A stretch of 7,238 nt of DNA, from NCBI GenBank assembly GCA_035705495.1, contig DASSWB010000061.1, forward strand, positions 1-7,238. Direction: 5' to 3'. This stretch comes from DASSWB01 sp035705495 (GTDB lineage Bacteria > Bacteroidota > Bacteroidia > Flavobacteriales > Flavobacteriaceae). The translations under genes and the position numbers were made by a program. Of this stretch, positions 6,009-7,238 are shown one piece after another; position 1 is the stretch's first letter, and each line of letters begins with the position of its first letter. Below the pieces are notes generated by a model. It ran no database searches. It saw nothing but the letters and a program-made list of their open reading frames with translations, and was not told the origin of the DNA.

Positions 6009-6833
6009 ATGGAATTCGTAAAAACTACTGAAAAAGACTCCAATTACAACAACTTGGAAAAGATGGATATTCGAGAAATTCTTTTGAACATTAACAAGGA
6101 AGATCAGACTGTTCCACATGCCGTCTCTAAAGCGATTCCGCAGATTGATGCCTTAACCGAACAAGTTTTTTTAAAATTAAAAGAGGGAGGAAGGTTGTTT
6201 TATATTGGTGCTGGAACCAGTGGAAGATTGGGAATTGTAGACGCGAGTGAATGTCCACCTACATTTGGAGTACCCAAAGATATGGTAATCGGGATCATTG
6301 CAGGAGGCGACAAAGCGATTAGGGATGCCGTGGAATTTGCAGAGGATAGTGAAAGTAAAGGTTGGGATGATTTACAGGATTTTTTTATTTCTGAAAATGA
6401 TATTGTAGTAGGAATTGCTGCCAGTGGAACAACTCCATACGTTATTGGCGCACTGAAAAAATGCAATGAAAATAATATTATTACCGGTTGTATAACATGT
6501 AATGAAGGGAGTCCGTTGGCAAAAACGGCTAAATTCTCAATTGAAGTTGTTGTCGGTCCCGAATTTGTAACCGGCAGTTCACGTATGAAAGCAGGGACCG
6601 CGCAGAAAATGGTTTTAAACATGATTACGACCGCCACAATGATACGATTGGGCCGTATAAAAGGCAATAAAATGGTTGATATGCAATTAAGCAACAACAA
6701 ACTTGTGGAACGGGGAATAAAAATGATTGTTGCCGAAACAGGTATTGCTCCAGATAAGGCCGAGATTTATTTAAAAAAAACAGGGTCGGTAAGAGCGGCC
6801 ATTAAAAATATACAGCATGAAGCACACAGATAA
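6009..6833 (+). CDS. murQ: N-acetylmuramic acid 6-phosphate etherase
   Basis: MurQ cleaves the D-lactyl ether of MurNAc 6-phosphate to GlcNAc 6-phosphate and D-lactate, the cytoplasmic step by which peptidoglycan sugar is recycled. The 274-residue product has an N-terminal helical part with EDQTVPHAV (31-39) and then a SIS sugar-phosphate domain with GGRLFYIGAGTSGRLG (60-75). Catalytic Glu81 lies in DASECPP and Glu112 in AED, matching Glu83 and Glu114 of the E. coli enzyme. AASGTTPYV (137-145) and the GCKR/MurQ family signature GPEFVTGSSRMKAGTAQK (183-200) follow. The C-terminal 35 residues form the short helical tail. The E. coli enzyme has 298 residues; the shorter tail is usual in Flavobacteria as far as I recall. 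The ATG at 6009 is at the expected family start. No MurNAc kinase or transporter gene is adjacent. The 3' end overlaps the DUF6095 gene by 17 bp, implying coupled expression. Confidence 0.97.
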   Translation: MEFVKTTEKDSNYNNLEKMDIREILLNINKEDQTVPHAVSKAIPQIDALTEQVFLKLKEGGRLFYIGAGTSGRLGIVDASECPPTFGVPKDMVIGIIAGGDKAIRDAVEFAEDSESKGWDDLQDFFISENDIVVGIAASGTTPYVIGALKKCNENNIITGCITCNEGSPLAKTAKFSIEVVVGPEFVTGSSRMKAGTAQKMVLNMITTATMIRLGRIKGNKMVDMQLSNNKLVERGIKMIVAETGIAPDKAEIYLKKTGSVRAAIKNIQHEAHR

Positions 6834-7038
6834 ATCAAAATTATTGAAAGGCGTAAAATTTATGGCTGGCGCGTTACCTTTAGCGTTTATAGGCCCTATT
6901 GTCATCCATTCTTCATTTAACAATCAGGATCATCCTTTCTATATTCCGATTTTAATTTTAGGAATACTGATTGCCATTTCCTCGGGATTTTTGATTTTAA
7001 GAGGAATAAGAACATTAATGTCTGCTTTATTCGATTAA
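6817..7038 (+). CDS. Small two-helix membrane protein, DUF6095 family
   Basis: This 73-residue protein has a basic N-terminus (KHTDKSKLLKGVKF). Two hydrophobic segments, about 14-32 (GALPLAFIGPIVI) and 42-62 (YIPILILGILIAISSGFLIL), are joined by a short polar loop, HSSFNNQDHP. A basic stretch, RGIRTL, follows the second helix. It resembles the DUF6095 proteins of Flavobacteriaceae that I remember in the same position after murQ; the family name is from memory. The ATG lies inside the last 17 bp of murQ in another frame (+1), and no separate promoter is visible, so it is probably translated from the murQ transcript. Function is unknown; the topology suggests an inner-membrane protein with both ends on the same side. 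The stop codon falls in the loop of the terminator at 7029. Confidence 0.82.
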   Translation: MKHTDKSKLLKGVKFMAGALPLAFIGPIVIHSSFNNQDHPFYIPILILGILIAISSGFLILRGIRTLMSALFD

Positions 7039-7058
7039 AGATTGTATCGAATTTTTTT
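7029..7058 (+). terminator. Intrinsic terminator of the murQ unit, overlapping the DUF6095 stop codon
   Basis: ATTCGAT (7029-7035) and ATCGAAT (7046-7052) are exact reverse complements with a 10-nt loop, and seven T follow (7052-7058). The stem includes the last two codons, and the loop contains the stop TAA (7036-7038). The stem is AT-rich and short, so it may be leaky. It would stop + strand transcripts before they run into the opposing 5S rRNA gene. Confidence 0.65.
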
Positions 7059-7103
7059 GACTTTAAAAGAAGTTCAGGTAGCTTTTTTCGGATTTTAATA
7101 AAC

Positions 7104-7136
7104 AAAAAAAGGCCCTTGCATTTCTGCAAGGGCCTT
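7104..7136 (-). terminator. Strong intrinsic terminator of the rRNA operon (minus strand)
   Basis: On the minus strand, AAGGCCCTTGCA pairs perfectly with TGCAAGGGCCTT (12 bp; 7109-7120 with 7125-7136) around a GAAA tetraloop, and seven T follow. It begins about 4 nt after the 3' end of the 5S rRNA. The + strand side has no T run, so it is one-directional. Confidence 0.95.
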
Positions 7137-7140
7137 AAAG

Positions 7141-7238
<98 letters not shown>

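Noticed and set aside
7065..7088. AAAAG/CTTTT hairpin with T run as a second + strand terminator
   Set aside because: The 5-bp stem has a single G-C pair and a long loop; the hairpin at 7029-7052 explains termination better.

Overview
The window comes from a member of the Bacteroidota, most likely the Flavobacteriaceae. The evidence is the AT-rich sequence, promoters of the TAnnTTTG type, the lack of Shine-Dalgarno sites, a TonB-dependent receptor paired with a DUF4249 lipoprotein, a DUF6095 membrane protein, and intergenic repeats typical of that family. The genus cannot be read from the sequence.

Layout, left to right. The 3' part of recG (helicase C-terminal half) enters from the left edge and ends at 983. 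A 439-bp non-coding stretch follows (984-1422). It holds a pure-purine run, an imperfect inverted repeat of the CATTCCGACGAAGGAGGAATC kind, two sets of 7-bp tandem repeats and an 86-nt structured element resembling the flavobacterial Flavo-1 RNA. The NADP isocitrate dehydrogenase gene icd comes next (1423-2646) and ends in a strong hairpin terminator. A promoter with both -33 and -7 boxes then drives a two-gene unit: a TonB-dependent outer-membrane receptor starting at TTG (2778-5147) and, 3 nt later, a DUF4249 lipoprotein (5151-5939). A second unit follows: murQ (6009-6833), probably transcribed as a nearly leaderless mRNA, overlapped by a 73-residue DUF6095 membrane protein (6817-7038). Its terminator carries the stop codon in the hairpin loop. 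The right edge holds the 3' part of a 5S rRNA gene on the minus strand with its own strong terminator, so an rRNA operon converges on the murQ unit.

Functionally the genes are ordinary: DNA repair (RecG), TCA cycle and NADPH supply (Icd), outer-membrane uptake of an unknown substrate (receptor plus lipoprotein) and cell-wall sugar recycling (MurQ). I found no defence island, phage, insertion sequence or clearly new multi-gene system. The least explained parts are the composite repeat-rich spacer between recG and icd, including its potentially pseudoknotted RNA-like element, and the uncharacterised receptor/DUF4249 pair.
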